Made by a program: the position numbers and the translations under genes. Under the pieces are notes generated by a model, which saw only the letters and a program-made list of their open reading frames with translations, did not search any database and had not been told where the DNA came from. This document shows, piece by piece, positions 7,200 through 16,331 of a stretch of 37,086 nt of DNA. Origin of the DNA: Candidatus Bathyarchaeota archaeon (GTDB lineage: Archaea; Thermoproteota; Bathyarchaeia; Bathyarchaeales; DTEX01); NCBI GenBank assembly GCA_018396975.1, contig JAGTQA010000074.1, positions 1 to 37,086 on the forward strand. The letters run 5' to 3'. The first letter of the stretch is position 1. The number at the start of each line of letters is the position of its first letter.

Positions 7200-7478
7200 C
7201 TACTCCTTCTTTATCAGCGAGATTTCTATTGTGGAGACATTTGATTTAGGCCGGTCTGGGCTGGACATCTCCTGCGTTCCGATCTCGATCTTTTCGATGG
7301 CTATATCCTTGAGGAAGGCGCGTCTGAGGAGTTCAACGACGTCTACGGCCCTGCTTATAGCTCTTCCTCTAGCCTTAACGACAACTCTCTTCGCTCCGGA
7401 GTTAAATGCTGTTAGGCATGCGACAACATAGTTCATTACGGGCTTCTTCCCGATCATCACTTGGCTCTCTTCAGCCAT
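7200..7478 (-). CDS. albA: Alba DNA/RNA-binding chromatin protein
   Basis: A 92-residue protein of normal Alba length. [17 protein letters not shown] is the N-terminal nucleic-acid-binding segment with the lysine that is acetylated in Sulfolobus Alba (around Lys11-12 here). [20 protein letters not shown] is the conserved core with the GRAI/V motif, and the C-terminal hairpin reads IGTQEM...STIEISL. Alba coats DNA and RNA as dimers in most archaea. It is convergent with the RPA-like gene. Only one alba copy is in the window. Confidence 0.93.
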   Translation of the reverse strand: MAEESQVMIGKKPVMNYVVACLTAFNSGAKRVVVKARGRAISRAVDVVELLRRAFLKDIAIEKIEIGTQEMSSPDRPKSNVSTIEISLIKKE

Positions 7479-7559
7479 AGCGTATCTCTACTCCTTCTCC
7501 GTCAATTCTTTGAGTTCACTTATTTCTTGTTAAACAACTTTGATATAATATTTTCCATT

Positions 7560-9386
7560 TTAGAGGAGTATGAGTAGAATTGCTAGGGTCAGCCCAAATA
7601 GTGGAAAGAGGGCGGCGAGACTCCCAGCCCTCCTCGAGACTTTATCAGTTAATAGGCTCAGCTCATCAATCTGCATCTCACCAATAACCTTAACGCTTGG
7701 AACAGTTATCTTAAGCCATGCAGCCTCAGCAGCCTCCATATTATTGAGCGCCTCCTTGATCGCCCGCCTAACACACCCAACTATAGCCTCATGCCCTATA
7801 ACCTCGCCAACCGGATGGTATCCCCTACCGCCCGGGGCAACGGCATTAACGGCATGAGTGTCTGTTGTGAATACTTCGCCGCAATCTATGCCTAAATCCC
7901 TAATGTCTGTGAGAATCTTATCGCGGAGACCGGACACCATATTGTTCCCATCCACCGTTATGTAAGCAGTTCTCTGACCATCCACCTCAATAACTATCGC
8001 CGTTATACCGCCCGGCCCCATACCATCTTTAAGACCTAAACCCTCTGGAATAGATTTTCCGGCACCAACCCTAGGGGGACTAGCCGAGTACTTAAGTTTA
8101 CTTGCCCTCTCCAGTGCTGCTGTGGCAGCGCTCTTAATTGCGGATACAGCCCTATCCATTTTAAATGGTCCATTTATACTGTTGTGCGCGTCTATGGCTA
8201 TTGCCCAAAGAAACCCCTCTTCCCTAGCCTTCCGGAGTATTATATCATTTAGCTCTAGGGGTAGATCCTCCATTGTTTCTGGGGCAACGGTTAGGGTTAG
8301 TAGGGCGCATCCATTAAATACTTGACAGCCAACTTTAGCCCCCTCCATCTCAACATATATGAATGGGGTCACTTTAGTGGAGAAGTCTCCGCAAAAATCC
8401 CTTACAGCGCCGATTAAAGCCTCCAAAACCTTCCTATTCTCTCTTTGGGAGGCTAAATCGAGCTCATGCCCAGATATCCCATGCGGAACCGAGACTATGC
8501 ATTGGAGGTTCCTCTCAAGGGCCTCCTCTATCAGGCCAGGTAGGGGGCTACTCCCAATATTCCTGAAGGGTCCGGGGTGGAGGTTCGGTATGACCATAAT
8601 GGCCTTCATTCTACGCCCATCCATACTCCTGAACATAAGCATAGATATGTTTATGCTGCGCTCCTCACCCAACCGCTCGAGTATCTCCTCAAAGGGGTGC
8701 TCTATGCCTTCAGTCCAATCGGCTAGGAATGCCCTAAACAATTTTAGCGATGGTATTCCTAGGGTGATTAATCCGGCCCTATCTAAGATCGCAGTATATA
8801 GCCGGATGCTTAGGAGGGAGAGGAGGATGGATATGAGGGTGTAGATGGCGAACTGTGTGGTGTTACTCATCTTAGTGGCGTATATGGTGAGTAGGGCTAG
8901 AAGCGGCTGAATAATTCCGGATAAAACCTTCAATACGTCCCTAGAGAATGATATGGAGCATGTTACAAGTAGGCGTAGGCATAATGCTGCAAAGAAGCCT
9001 ATGAAGAGGATTTTTACGGGCAAGTCCATGTCCGAGATGAGGAGCGCGGTTAAATTGGCTAGGAGGGCGAAAACTGAGAGGAGGAGGTTAGATGAGAATG
9101 ATAGGAAGAAGATTCTTTTAGCATTTAGGATTATATCTCCCCGAAGAAGGATCTTAAGCGCTAGAAAATCGGCGAGCAATGTGGTTATGAGCAGCATTAG
9201 CCCAATCAAGAGCCCACTAAAAACCCACTGAAGCGATGGGGTGAAGGGTATATTTGCAGCCAAACCCAAAACTAGACTTCCAGCACATAGCAAGATTAAT
9301 GTAACCCTATAAGATGGGAGCTTGAATAATGAGGAGTAATGCCTAACCGCTAAATCAATACTATCTCTATGCCAACGCTCCACCAT
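7560..9386 (-). CDS. DUF2070 family membrane protein
   Basis: A 608-residue protein with 6-7 hydrophobic segments in the first ~200 residues and one at the extreme C-terminus (LAALFPLFGLTLAILLILL). The large soluble part between contains MVIPNLHPGPFRNIGSSPLPG, SVPHGISGHELD, AIDAHNSIN, FTTDTHAVNA and GYHPVGEVIGHEAI, histidine/aspartate-rich motifs conserved in the archaeal DUF2070 (COG3356) family. They look metal-binding, and a hydrolase role has been guessed but not shown. A start at 9482 would add 32 residues and overlap sec61-beta; ATG 9386 places the family start MVERWHRDSIDLAVRHYSSL at the N-terminus. It follows pyrG and sec61-beta on the same strand, probably as one operon. Confidence 0.78.
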   Translation of the reverse strand: MVERWHRDSIDLAVRHYSSLFKLPSYRVTLILLCAGSLVLGLAANIPFTPSLQWVFSGLLIGLMLLITTLLADFLALKILLRGDIILNAKRIFFLSFSSNLLLSVFALLANLTALLISDMDLPVKILFIGFFAALCLRLLVTCSISFSRDVLKVLSGIIQPLLALLTIYATKMSNTTQFAIYTLISILLSLLSIRLYTAILDRAGLITLGIPSLKLFRAFLADWTEGIEHPFEEILERLGEERSINISMLMFRSMDGRRMKAIMVIPNLHPGPFRNIGSSPLPGLIEEALERNLQCIVSVPHGISGHELDLASQRENRKVLEALIGAVRDFCGDFSTKVTPFIYVEMEGAKVGCQVFNGCALLTLTVAPETMEDLPLELNDIILRKAREEGFLWAIAIDAHNSINGPFKMDRAVSAIKSAATAALERASKLKYSASPPRVGAGKSIPEGLGLKDGMGPGGITAIVIEVDGQRTAYITVDGNNMVSGLRDKILTDIRDLGIDCGEVFTTDTHAVNAVAPGGRGYHPVGEVIGHEAIVGCVRRAIKEALNNMEAAEAAWLKITVPSVKVIGEMQIDELSLLTDKVSRRAGSLAALFPLFGLTLAILLILL

Positions 9387-9454
9387 TATAATTACTTCTC
9401 CAACATTAGTGGGAGGTTTCCCACTTAAAGAATAAACTTGAACAGCCCTAAATA

Positions 9455-9631
9455 CTAGGCTGCGAGCTGTATAATTATGCATATAATGATGAATACTATG
9501 GCCAATATGATTAGCGTTCTGGGCTTTATCTTAACCCCCAAACTCTCCTCCTCAAAGAACCTTAGTAGCCCGGCGCTTGAGGCCGGCGCCGGGGCGGTCC
9601 TAGACCTCCGCCTCTCCCTCCTACTACTCAA
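9455..9631 (-). CDS. secG: Sec61-beta protein translocase subunit
   Basis: A 58-residue tail-anchored subunit of the archaeal SecYEbeta translocon. The basic N-terminus SSRRERRRSRTAPAP is followed by the family motif SSAGLLRFFEEES, then LGVKIKPRTLI and a C-terminal membrane helix of about 18 residues. The TTG at 9631 follows GGTGGG with five bases spacing and gives the normal length; an ATG at 9667 would add twelve non-conserved residues. The gene sits between pyrG and the DUF2070 gene on the same strand. No secY or secE is in this window. Confidence 0.85.
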   Translation of the reverse strand: MSSRRERRRSRTAPAPASSAGLLRFFEEESLGVKIKPRTLIILAIVFIIICIIIQLAA

Positions 9632-9688
9632 GCCAGCCCACCAAATCCAATAGAAAACAAGACTCAACTAATTAATTTTTCTATCCCC

Positions 9689-11323
9689 TTAGATTTCCAC
9701 CCTTTCCTTCCCAAGCTTCCTGTCTAGGCATGCTTTAACGAAGCCGTAATATTCTGGGCTCGGCTTTCCAGGTCTGCTCTTGAACTCGCCGTGGAATTGT
9801 GAGGCTAGAAAGAAGAATTTGTCCGGTATCTCTAGTATCTCCATCCGCCTCCCATCAGGGCTTCTTCCGGAGAATACTAGTCCATGTCTCTCGAGAATCC
9901 CTATATATTCTGGGTTGACCTCATACCTGTGCCTATGCCTCTCATATATTTCCGTTGACCCGTATAGTTTATGGGCGAGAGTCCCCTCCTTCAATATTAT
10001 TTTGTGGGCTCCTAGGCGCATCGTTGCCCCCTTATATGCCACCTTATACTGCTCCGGCATCAAATCTATGACCGGATGCTGGGTGTTCTCATCTATCTCT
10101 GTGCTATTTGCATCCTTTAGTCCGCAAACGTTCCTCGCGAACTCTACAACAGCGAGCTGGAAGCCGTAACAGATCCCGAGGAAGGGTATATTATGCTCCC
10201 TAGCAAACTTTATCGCCGCAATCTTCCCGCCAGTGCCACGTGGGCCGAAACCATAGGGAACGAATATACCATCATACTTCTCTAAATCATTAATTTTCTC
10301 CGGGTTCTCCTCAAATGTCTCCGCCTCAATATAGTCTATTAGGACTTTTGTGCTGCATGCTGCGCCAGCATGCTTAAAGGCCTCATTCATACTGACATAG
10401 CTATCTGTTAGCCCAGTGTACTTCCCAACTAGGGCTATTTTAATGGTGTATTTGCAGTTCTTTAGGACCTCAACAAAACTCCTCCAGCTCTCAATCTTCT
10501 CTTTATCTAGGCGGTTTGGAACCAGGCCTAGTCGCCTACATATATAGTCGCCCATTCCCTGCTCATCTAGGATTAATGGAACCTCATATATTGATGGCAC
10601 ATTATATGAGCAGAACACTGCCTCCTTAGGTATTGTTCCGAAGAGGGATATCTTCTCGAGGACTTCTTTGCTGATCATTCTTGTGCATCTTGAGACTATT
10701 ATGTCCGGCTGGATTCCTATCCTACGCAGTTCATTAACGCTGTGCTGGAGCGGTTTGGTCTTCATCTCGGAGGTTACGTCGAGTATTGGGACGAGGGCAA
10801 CATGTATGTAGAGTGTGTTCTCATAGCCCTCCTCTAAGCGCATCTGCCTGATGGCCTCTAGGAAGGGCAACCCTTCTATATCACCAACAGTTCCACCACA
10901 CTCGGTTAGGACGACATCCGCCCCAGACTTCTCGGCAACAACACGTATTCTACGCTTGATCTCATCGGTTATGTGGGGGATTATTTGAACACACCTGCCT
11001 AGAAAATCCCCCCTCCTCTCCCTCTCAATAACCGTCTGATAAACCTGCCCAGTCGTAATATTATTCTCCTTAGAGAGGTTTATGTCTAGGAACCTCTCAT
11101 ACCAGCCTAGATCTAGGTCGGTTTCACCACCATCATCCGTAACAAAGACCTCGCCATGAATGTAGGGGTTCATTGTTCCAGCATCAACATTCACGTAAGG
11201 ATCTATCTTAATCGCCGTAACAGAGAATCCCCTAAACTGGAGCATCTTACCCACGGATGATGTGACTATACCCTTCCCAACAGAGCTTAGGACTCCGCCA
11301 GTAACAAAGATGTATTTAACCAT
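9689..11323 (-). CDS. pyrG: CTP synthase
   Basis: PyrG aminates UTP to CTP with ATP and glutamine. The 544-residue protein has the amidoligase domain (about 1-270: KYIFVTGGVLSSVGKGI, DPYVNVDAGTMNPY, GEVFVTDDGGETDLDLG, ECGGTVGDIEG) and a class I glutamine amidotransferase domain (about 300-540: LVGKYTG, GFGPRGTGGKI, GICYGFQ with the catalytic Cys, and QFHGEFKSRPGKPSP with the catalytic His and Glu). The nucleophile elbow reads GICYGFQ rather than the common GICLGMQ and the triad segment HGE rather than HPE; both are conservative. ATG 11323 matches the family N-terminus; the 11347 start would add eight residues. It leads a likely operon with sec61-beta and DUF2070. Confidence 0.96.
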   Translation of the reverse strand: MVKYIFVTGGVLSSVGKGIVTSSVGKMLQFRGFSVTAIKIDPYVNVDAGTMNPYIHGEVFVTDDGGETDLDLGWYERFLDINLSKENNITTGQVYQTVIERERRGDFLGRCVQIIPHITDEIKRRIRVVAEKSGADVVLTECGGTVGDIEGLPFLEAIRQMRLEEGYENTLYIHVALVPILDVTSEMKTKPLQHSVNELRRIGIQPDIIVSRCTRMISKEVLEKISLFGTIPKEAVFCSYNVPSIYEVPLILDEQGMGDYICRRLGLVPNRLDKEKIESWRSFVEVLKNCKYTIKIALVGKYTGLTDSYVSMNEAFKHAGAACSTKVLIDYIEAETFEENPEKINDLEKYDGIFVPYGFGPRGTGGKIAAIKFAREHNIPFLGICYGFQLAVVEFARNVCGLKDANSTEIDENTQHPVIDLMPEQYKVAYKGATMRLGAHKIILKEGTLAHKLYGSTEIYERHRHRYEVNPEYIGILERHGLVFSGRSPDGRRMEILEIPDKFFFLASQFHGEFKSRPGKPSPEYYGFVKACLDRKLGKERVEI

Positions 11324-11437
11324 GCTGGAGCATCCCCGCGTAAACAAGAAATAAGATTTGTGAGAACTTATTTAAAACAGTAATGTTAATGATTTTTAGC
11401 GTCTCTCCTGAACGAAAAATTTTTCTTTTCAGAGACC

Positions 11438-11445
11438 TTATATAT
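11438..11445 (+). promoter_or_regulatory. TATA box of phosphofructokinase gene
   Basis: TTATATAT lies 31-38 bases before the ATG at 11476. Transcription would start close to 11468, leaving a very short leader that still includes or abuts the AAGGGGA at 11462-11468. Confidence 0.5.
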
Positions 11446-11475
11446 CTGGATTCATCTGTTGAAGGGGAATCCAAT

Positions 11476-12504
11476 ATGAGGATTGGCGTCCTAACTGGTG
11501 GTGGGGATGCACCGGGGCTTAATGCTGCAATAAGGGCTATTGTAAAGAAGTGTGAGAGGTATGGGTTTGAGGTTCTGGGGATTAGGCGCGGATGGGCTGG
11601 GATGCTTGAGGGAGACGCTGTTCCACTGAAATATGAGAATATTAAGGATATAATCTCTATGGGTGGGACAATAATAAAGACTTCTAGGACCAACCCTCTA
11701 AAGCAACCAGATGGAATAAAGAGGATATCTGAGAACTTTAAGAAGCTCGGTCTAGACGCTCTTATAGCCATAGGCGGCGATGACACATTAAGTGTTGCTA
11801 AAGCTCTAAGCGATGCCGGATTAAATGTTGTTGGAATTCCAAAAACAATTGATTATGATGTTCCGGGAACCGAGCATACAATAGGCTTTGACACGGCGGT
11901 TAATGAGGCCATGCACCAGATAGAGAACATTAAGGCTACGGCTGACGCCCATGAGAGGGTCTTCATCGTTGAGATAATGGGTAGGCACGCTGGCTGGATA
12001 GCACTATATTCTGGGCTTGCGGCTGGCGCAGACCTAATATTAATACCTGAGGAGCCTTTCAGCATAGAGGATGTGGCGGATTTCGTGAGAAAGAAGCTCG
12101 AGAGCGGGCAGAAATCACTCGTTATAGTTATCGCGGAGGGAGCCCTAATAAAGGGCTATAAGGGGCCGATAACAAAGGACATGAAGGTCGACCAGTTTGG
12201 ACATGTTTATCTCGGCGGCATAGGCGAGTTCCTAGCGAAGGAGCTCGAGAAAATATTGGGGATTGAGACTAGATATGTTGTCCCAGCACATACTATTAGG
12301 GGTGGCTCGCCGACTGCTCTAGATCGAGTAATCGCCACAAGATATGGTCTTGCAGCAGTAGACCTAGTTAAGGAGGGCAGGTTTGGCTTAATGGTTGCGC
12401 TTAGGGCTGGAAAAATAACCGCCGTCCCGCTTTCTGAGGCTACTGGAAAGACTAAGCAAGTTGATCTAGAATTATATCAGGAGGCTAAGGTCTTCTTCGA
12501 GTAA
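11476..12504 (+). CDS. pfp: 6-phosphofructokinase, pyrophosphate-type signature (PfkA family)
   Basis: A 342-residue PfkA-family enzyme converting fructose 6-phosphate to fructose 1,6-bisphosphate. MRIGVLTGGGDAPGLN binds the phosphoryl donor, TSRTNP and IGGDDTL (98-105) follow, PKTIDYD (122-128) holds the catalytic Asp126, and MGRHAGW (168-174) binds substrate. In this family ATP enzymes have GGDGS and PGTID, while PPi-dependent ones have GGDD and PKTID; this protein has both PPi-type residues (Asp102, Lys123). PPi dependence, hence a reversible reaction, is therefore predicted but not proven. The usual TIDND has Tyr127 in place of Asn. The ATG at 11476 fits the family N-terminus. It is divergent from pyrG, with a 152-base spacer. 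Confidence 0.9.
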   Translation: MRIGVLTGGGDAPGLNAAIRAIVKKCERYGFEVLGIRRGWAGMLEGDAVPLKYENIKDIISMGGTIIKTSRTNPLKQPDGIKRISENFKKLGLDALIAIGGDDTLSVAKALSDAGLNVVGIPKTIDYDVPGTEHTIGFDTAVNEAMHQIENIKATADAHERVFIVEIMGRHAGWIALYSGLAAGADLILIPEEPFSIEDVADFVRKKLESGQKSLVIVIAEGALIKGYKGPITKDMKVDQFGHVYLGGIGEFLAKELEKILGIETRYVVPAHTIRGGSPTALDRVIATRYGLAAVDLVKEGRFGLMVALRAGKITAVPLSEATGKTKQVDLELYQEAKVFFE

Positions 12505-12528
12505 CCTAGCAAATCCACTAAGCCCAAT

Positions 12529-13500
12529 TTAAACCTCAATATTTAAGCCCCGCTCCCTAAGGAATTTGTTTAGCTCGTCTCTGTAGGGTAGTGCAGTTAT
12601 TGCGCCATGTTTTGTGACGACTAATGCCCCAATGGCATTGGCAACCTTAACGCATCTCTCTAGGTCCCAGCCCCTAATCAAACCAACCAGCAGCCCAGCG
12701 TTCCATCCATCTCCAGCGCCGGTAGTGTCTATAGGCTTCACCTTGAATGCTGGCTCATAAATGCGCCGCCCATCCCAAGTCTTAACCAGCGCCCCCTTAT
12801 CGCCTAGCTTTATCCCAACCACGCTAACCCCATATTTTAGGGCTTTATCAGCAGCCTCATCTGGACTGCTCGTTCCAAATATAAATTCAGCCTCTTCCCT
12901 AGAAAATGTTGCTATGTCAGAGAGCTTAAGAACCGCGCTATAGAGCCTCCTTAGAGTTCTTTCAGATCTCCACACGTCGAGCCTTAAGGTTGGGTCGAAT
13001 GAGACCTTAACCCCCATCCTCCTAGCATGTTTTATGGCTGATAAAATAGCCTTCCTCGTCGGGTTCTCTGAGAGGGAGAATCCGGAAACATGTAATATCT
13101 TCGCGGAGGAGATATAGTCGTAGTCTATGTCTTCAGGAGAGAGGGAGTCAACCGATGTCCCCTTAACCCATGGGCTCCGATAAAATATGAAGGTGCGCTC
13201 ACCAGTTTCAGGATCATTTGCAACGAATGCTAATGTTGTCCTCACATTCCCCTTAACCCTAACGCGGGATACATCAACACCATTATCCCTAAGCTCCTTT
13301 AGTAAGAAGTGGCCGAAGGGATCATCTCCAACAACAGTGATCGCACCAGCCGTTAAGCCGAGCCTAACCACGCCGACAAGGGTATTCATCGGCGCTCCAC
13401 CAAAAAATTTTCTGAATGCCGAAGCCTCAAGGTATGAGACTGGCTCGGTGGCAATGAAATCTATTAAGACCTCACCTATGCCCACAATGTCGGGCTTCAT
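12529..13500 (-). CDS. PfkB-family carbohydrate kinase (fructokinase-like)
   Basis: A 323-residue ribokinase/PfkB-superfamily kinase. GIGEVLIDFIA is the N-terminal sugar-binding strand, KFFGGAPMNTLVGVVRLG is signature 1 (fructokinase-like GGAPxN), and DTTGAGDGWNAGLLVGLI is signature 2 with the catalytic Asp of DTxGAGD and the anion hole. NVRTTLAFVANDPETGERTF is the lid region typical of fructokinase and KDG kinase. The sugar cannot be fixed from sequence; fructose is the best guess because of GGAPMN. It begins 15 bases after the serS stop on the same strand, so the two are probably co-transcribed, and it is convergent with the phosphofructokinase gene, which would consume its product if that is fructose 6-phosphate. 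Confidence 0.88.
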   Translation of the reverse strand: MKPDIVGIGEVLIDFIATEPVSYLEASAFRKFFGGAPMNTLVGVVRLGLTAGAITVVGDDPFGHFLLKELRDNGVDVSRVRVKGNVRTTLAFVANDPETGERTFIFYRSPWVKGTSVDSLSPEDIDYDYISSAKILHVSGFSLSENPTRKAILSAIKHARRMGVKVSFDPTLRLDVWRSERTLRRLYSAVLKLSDIATFSREEAEFIFGTSSPDEAADKALKYGVSVVGIKLGDKGALVKTWDGRRIYEPAFKVKPIDTTGAGDGWNAGLLVGLIRGWDLERCVKVANAIGALVVTKHGAITALPYRDELNKFLRERGLNIEV

Positions 13501-13515
13501 CTAATCCCCTAGATC

Positions 13516-14802
13516 CTACCTTTTCCGCTCCAGCCTCTCAATACCATTCATATATGGTCTTAGAACCTCTGGTATTATAACCGATCCATCCCTCTGCTGG
13601 TAGTGCTCTAGGATCGCCATCATTGTCCTACTCGTCGCCAGCGCCGTGCTATTGAGAGTGTGAACATAGCCTTTAGGAGGCTTACCGGGCCCCTCACGAT
13701 ATTTTATGTTGAGTCTTCTAGCTTGGTAATCTGTGCAATTTGAGTTTGAACCTATCTCCCTAAACTTCCCATCAACCATCCAGACCTCGGTATCATATTT
13801 CTTGGCCGCAACCGTTCCTATATCGCCAGTGCATACATTAACTACGCGGTAATGTAATCCGAGCATCTGATACATCTCCTCGCAGTTGCGCTGAAGCTCC
13901 TCATGGATCTCCCAAGACTGCTCCGGTAGGCAGAAGACGAATTGCTCAATCTTATTAAATTGGTGCATCCTAAAGAATCCCTTAGTATATTTGCCGTGGG
14001 CTCCAATCTCCTTCCTAAAGTTCGTGCTGATACCAACAAACTTCAATGGGAGATCACTTTTATCTAGAGTCTCATCCATATACATTGCCGCTATTGGATG
14101 CTCACTTGTGGCAATTAAGTAAAGATCTTCGCCTTCAATCTTATACATGACGGTCTCGAAGTCTGCTAGGTCCACTACGCCCTCATAGGGTTTTCTGCGG
14201 AGCATGAAAGGCGGCTCAACAAGTATAAAGCCGCGCTTCCTAAGAAAATCTATTGCAAACCTCTGGATGGCTAAATCTAGGAGGACAAGCTCTTCCTTAA
14301 AGTAGAAGAAGCCCGATCCCGCAACCTTATTCGCCCTATCCTCATCGACTAAGCCGAGCTCTTTGGCTATTTCTATATGGCTCTTTGGTTGGAAGTCGAA
14401 TTTAGGCGGTGAACCCCACCTCCTAATCTCAACATTATCATTCTCGTCCTGCCCATATGGAACCGACTCGTGGAGGAGGTTTGGTATGCGCATAAGTAGG
14501 TTTATGGATCTCTGCCTATACTCTTCAACCCTATCCTCAAGAGCCTTTATCTCATTCTGTAATTTCTCCGCTTCCATAAGCAGCCGACTATCGACCTCAC
14601 CCAACTTCTTTATCTGGGCTATCTTAACACTAAGCTCATTCCTCTTTCTCCTAAGATTATTCAGCTCGGTTTGGAGGATCCTCCATTGCCTATCAGTCTC
14701 TATGAGCTCATCTAGTATCCTTAGTTTTTCCGGGTCGTTCCTCCGCCTAATATTCTCCCTGACGAATTCCGGATTCTCCCTTATTAGCTTGATATCGATC
14801 AT
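13516..14802 (-). CDS. serS: Seryl-tRNA synthetase
   Basis: Class II aminoacyl-tRNA synthetase charging tRNA-Ser. The 428-residue protein has the N-terminal antiparallel coiled-coil arm (about 20-105, LQTELNNLRRKRNELSVKIA) that grips the tRNA variable arm. The catalytic domain holds VEPPFMLRR, TSEHPIAA, motif 2 FRKEIGAHGKYTKGFFRMHQF, EIGSNSNCTDYQARRLNI and motif 3 ALATSRTMMAILEHYQ. This is the standard bacterial/archaeal SerRS, not the methanogen-type zinc enzyme. GGTG lies eight bases before the ATG. The PfkB kinase follows 15 bases after the stop. Confidence 0.96.
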   Translation of the reverse strand: MIDIKLIRENPEFVRENIRRRNDPEKLRILDELIETDRQWRILQTELNNLRRKRNELSVKIAQIKKLGEVDSRLLMEAEKLQNEIKALEDRVEEYRQRSINLLMRIPNLLHESVPYGQDENDNVEIRRWGSPPKFDFQPKSHIEIAKELGLVDEDRANKVAGSGFFYFKEELVLLDLAIQRFAIDFLRKRGFILVEPPFMLRRKPYEGVVDLADFETVMYKIEGEDLYLIATSEHPIAAMYMDETLDKSDLPLKFVGISTNFRKEIGAHGKYTKGFFRMHQFNKIEQFVFCLPEQSWEIHEELQRNCEEMYQMLGLHYRVVNVCTGDIGTVAAKKYDTEVWMVDGKFREIGSNSNCTDYQARRLNIKYREGPGKPPKGYVHTLNSTALATSRTMMAILEHYQQRDGSVIIPEVLRPYMNGIERLERKR

Positions 14803-14880
14803 CTCTGGACACCTTGTGAATCTCTCTAAAGGATTAGAATAGCACTAAAGTGCGATATAAAGTCATCTTATCAGCAAACC

Positions 14881-14890
14881 TTTAATATAA
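14881..14890 (+). promoter_or_regulatory. TATA box of ribosomal protein S3Ae gene
   Basis: TTTAATATAA lies 35-44 bases before the GTG start of the S3Ae gene. Transcription would begin near 14910, just ahead of GGTGG at 14913-14917. Confidence 0.55.
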
Positions 14891-14924
14891 CCCATCCATT
14901 ATTTCTGGGTTCGGTGGTAGCTCG

Positions 14925-15611
14925 GTGTCGAAGAGCATCCGGGTTAAGGATAAGTGGCGTAGCAAAAAATGGTATACCGTCATAGCCCCACCATACTTTG
15001 GAGGCGTCGAGATAGGCTCTATACCAGCTGATGACCCCCAGAAGATCCTCGGGAGGGTTGTTGAGGCAACCCTATATGATATAACGGAGGACTTCGCACA
15101 CCAATATCTTAAGACATACTTTCAAGTTATAGGTGTGGATGGTAAGAGGGCCCTAACAATATTTAAGGGGCATGAGTATTCTAGGGACTATCTCAGGAGC
15201 CTAGTTAGGAGAAAGACAACTAAGGTTGATGGAATATTCGATATTACAACGAAAGACGGCTATAGATTGAGGGTTGCAGCATGCGCCTTCACAACGACCA
15301 GAATAAAGACCTCACAGGAGAGGGAGATACGCGCAATAATGAGGAGGATTATTGAGGAGAAGGCCAAGACGCTCAACTTCGACCAGTTCGTTCAGGAAGC
15401 CGTCCTCGGCAAGATAGCCTCAGACATATATAATGAAGCCAAGAAGATAGCCGCACTACGCCATGTTGGGATAAGAAAGACGAAGCTCCTCTCGAAACCC
15501 GAGATTCTTGAGGTTAAGGCCATCGAGAAACCTATAGAAGCGGCTGAGGAAGCCCAGCCTGAAGGGGATGAGTCAGCCGAGACCTCTCTCAGCCAAGAGG
15601 ATGCGGAATAA
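14925..15611 (+). CDS. rps3ae: 30S ribosomal protein S3Ae (eS1)
   Basis: A 228-residue archaeal/eukaryotic small-subunit protein absent from bacteria. The N-terminus reads VKDKWRSKKWYTVIAPPYFGG, followed by IGSIPADDPQKILGRVVEATLYD, then FKGHEYSRDYLRSLVRRKTTKVDGI and DGYRLRVAACAFTTTRIKTSQ, all characteristic of S3Ae. The C-terminal 30 residues are an acidic, low-complexity tail (AAEEAQPEGDESAET). The GTG start follows GGTGG with a seven-base gap. A nucleotidyltransferase gene begins within 20 bases of the stop. Confidence 0.95.
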   Translation: MSKSIRVKDKWRSKKWYTVIAPPYFGGVEIGSIPADDPQKILGRVVEATLYDITEDFAHQYLKTYFQVIGVDGKRALTIFKGHEYSRDYLRSLVRRKTTKVDGIFDITTKDGYRLRVAACAFTTTRIKTSQEREIRAIMRRIIEEKAKTLNFDQFVQEAVLGKIASDIYNEAKKIAALRHVGIRKTKLLSKPEILEVKAIEKPIEAAEEAQPEGDESAETSLSQEDAE

Positions 15612-15617
15612 CATTAT

Positions 15618-16274
15618 ATGATTCTAAAAATGGGTCAATCATCTTCTTTCTTAAGGAGAAGGGTTGCTAGGGAAGCAGCCCTCCTACTATATACGCTGCA
15701 GGAGAGGGAGTTTAAGCAGGCTAAGGAGAGGGCTGCTAAAGCATTGGGCGTTAGGGTTCTACCAACCAACCTAGAGGTTGCTGAGGAGCTGGACTCTATC
15801 GCTGATGAGTATGAGGGCGATGCGAGATGGGAGCGCCTAATACGTATGCGTAGGGAAGCCCTCGAGATAATGGAGGCTCTTAAGGATTTTAGTCCTAGGC
15901 TTATAGGCAGCGTTTGGAGGGGGACTGTAAACAGGAATAGCGATATAGATATAGTAGTCTTCTCGCAAAGTAGCAGATCCGTTATAGAAGCCCTTAGGGG
16001 GAAGAGCTTAGAAATAGTGGGGGTTGAGAGAACACCCGCCGCTAAGGACGGGAGCGGTGAGGCAACGCACATATTTATTAAACTTCCATCTGGAGATGAG
16101 GTTGAGGTGGTTGTGAGAGGCCTTGAAGATATGAATAGGGAGGAGCGCTGCGAAATATATGGGGATGTTAAGAGGGGGCTAAGCCTAGATCAGCTGAGGG
16201 AGGTTTTGCGAAGTAATCCGCTCCAGAGGTTCATTCCAAGAAAGAGGGAGAGTCTGGGTGAAGTGCAACCCTAA
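15618..16274 (+). CDS. Predicted nucleotidyltransferase (pol-beta superfamily)
   Basis: A 218-residue protein with a helical N-terminus (FLRRRVAREAALLLYTLQER) and a minimal nucleotidyltransferase core. RLIGSVWRGTVNRNSDIDIVVFS has the GS...G and DxD residues of the pol-beta fold (Asp114 and Asp116), and GDEVEVVVRG supplies a candidate third acidic strand. Such proteins transfer nucleotides to RNA or protein or act as antitoxins. The long archaeal form with its conserved N-terminal helices next to ribosomal genes is more like a housekeeping RNA enzyme than a toxin-antitoxin NTase, but the substrate is unknown. ATG 15630 is an alternative start four codons downstream; neither has a clear ribosome binding site. 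Probably co-transcribed with S3Ae. Confidence 0.78.
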   Translation: MILKMGQSSSFLRRRVAREAALLLYTLQEREFKQAKERAAKALGVRVLPTNLEVAEELDSIADEYEGDARWERLIRMRREALEIMEALKDFSPRLIGSVWRGTVNRNSDIDIVVFSQSSRSVIEALRGKSLEIVGVERTPAAKDGSGEATHIFIKLPSGDEVEVVVRGLEDMNREERCEIYGDVKRGLSLDQLREVLRSNPLQRFIPRKRESLGEVQP

Positions 16275-16331
16275 AAAATGTTTTAAGTATGGTTCACCAA
16301 GAATTTTTTGATGGTGTGGAGCAGGAGAATA

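Noticed and set aside
8359-8844. 161-residue plus-strand open frame
   Set aside because: It is antisense to the DUF2070 gene, which has conserved motifs on the other strand.
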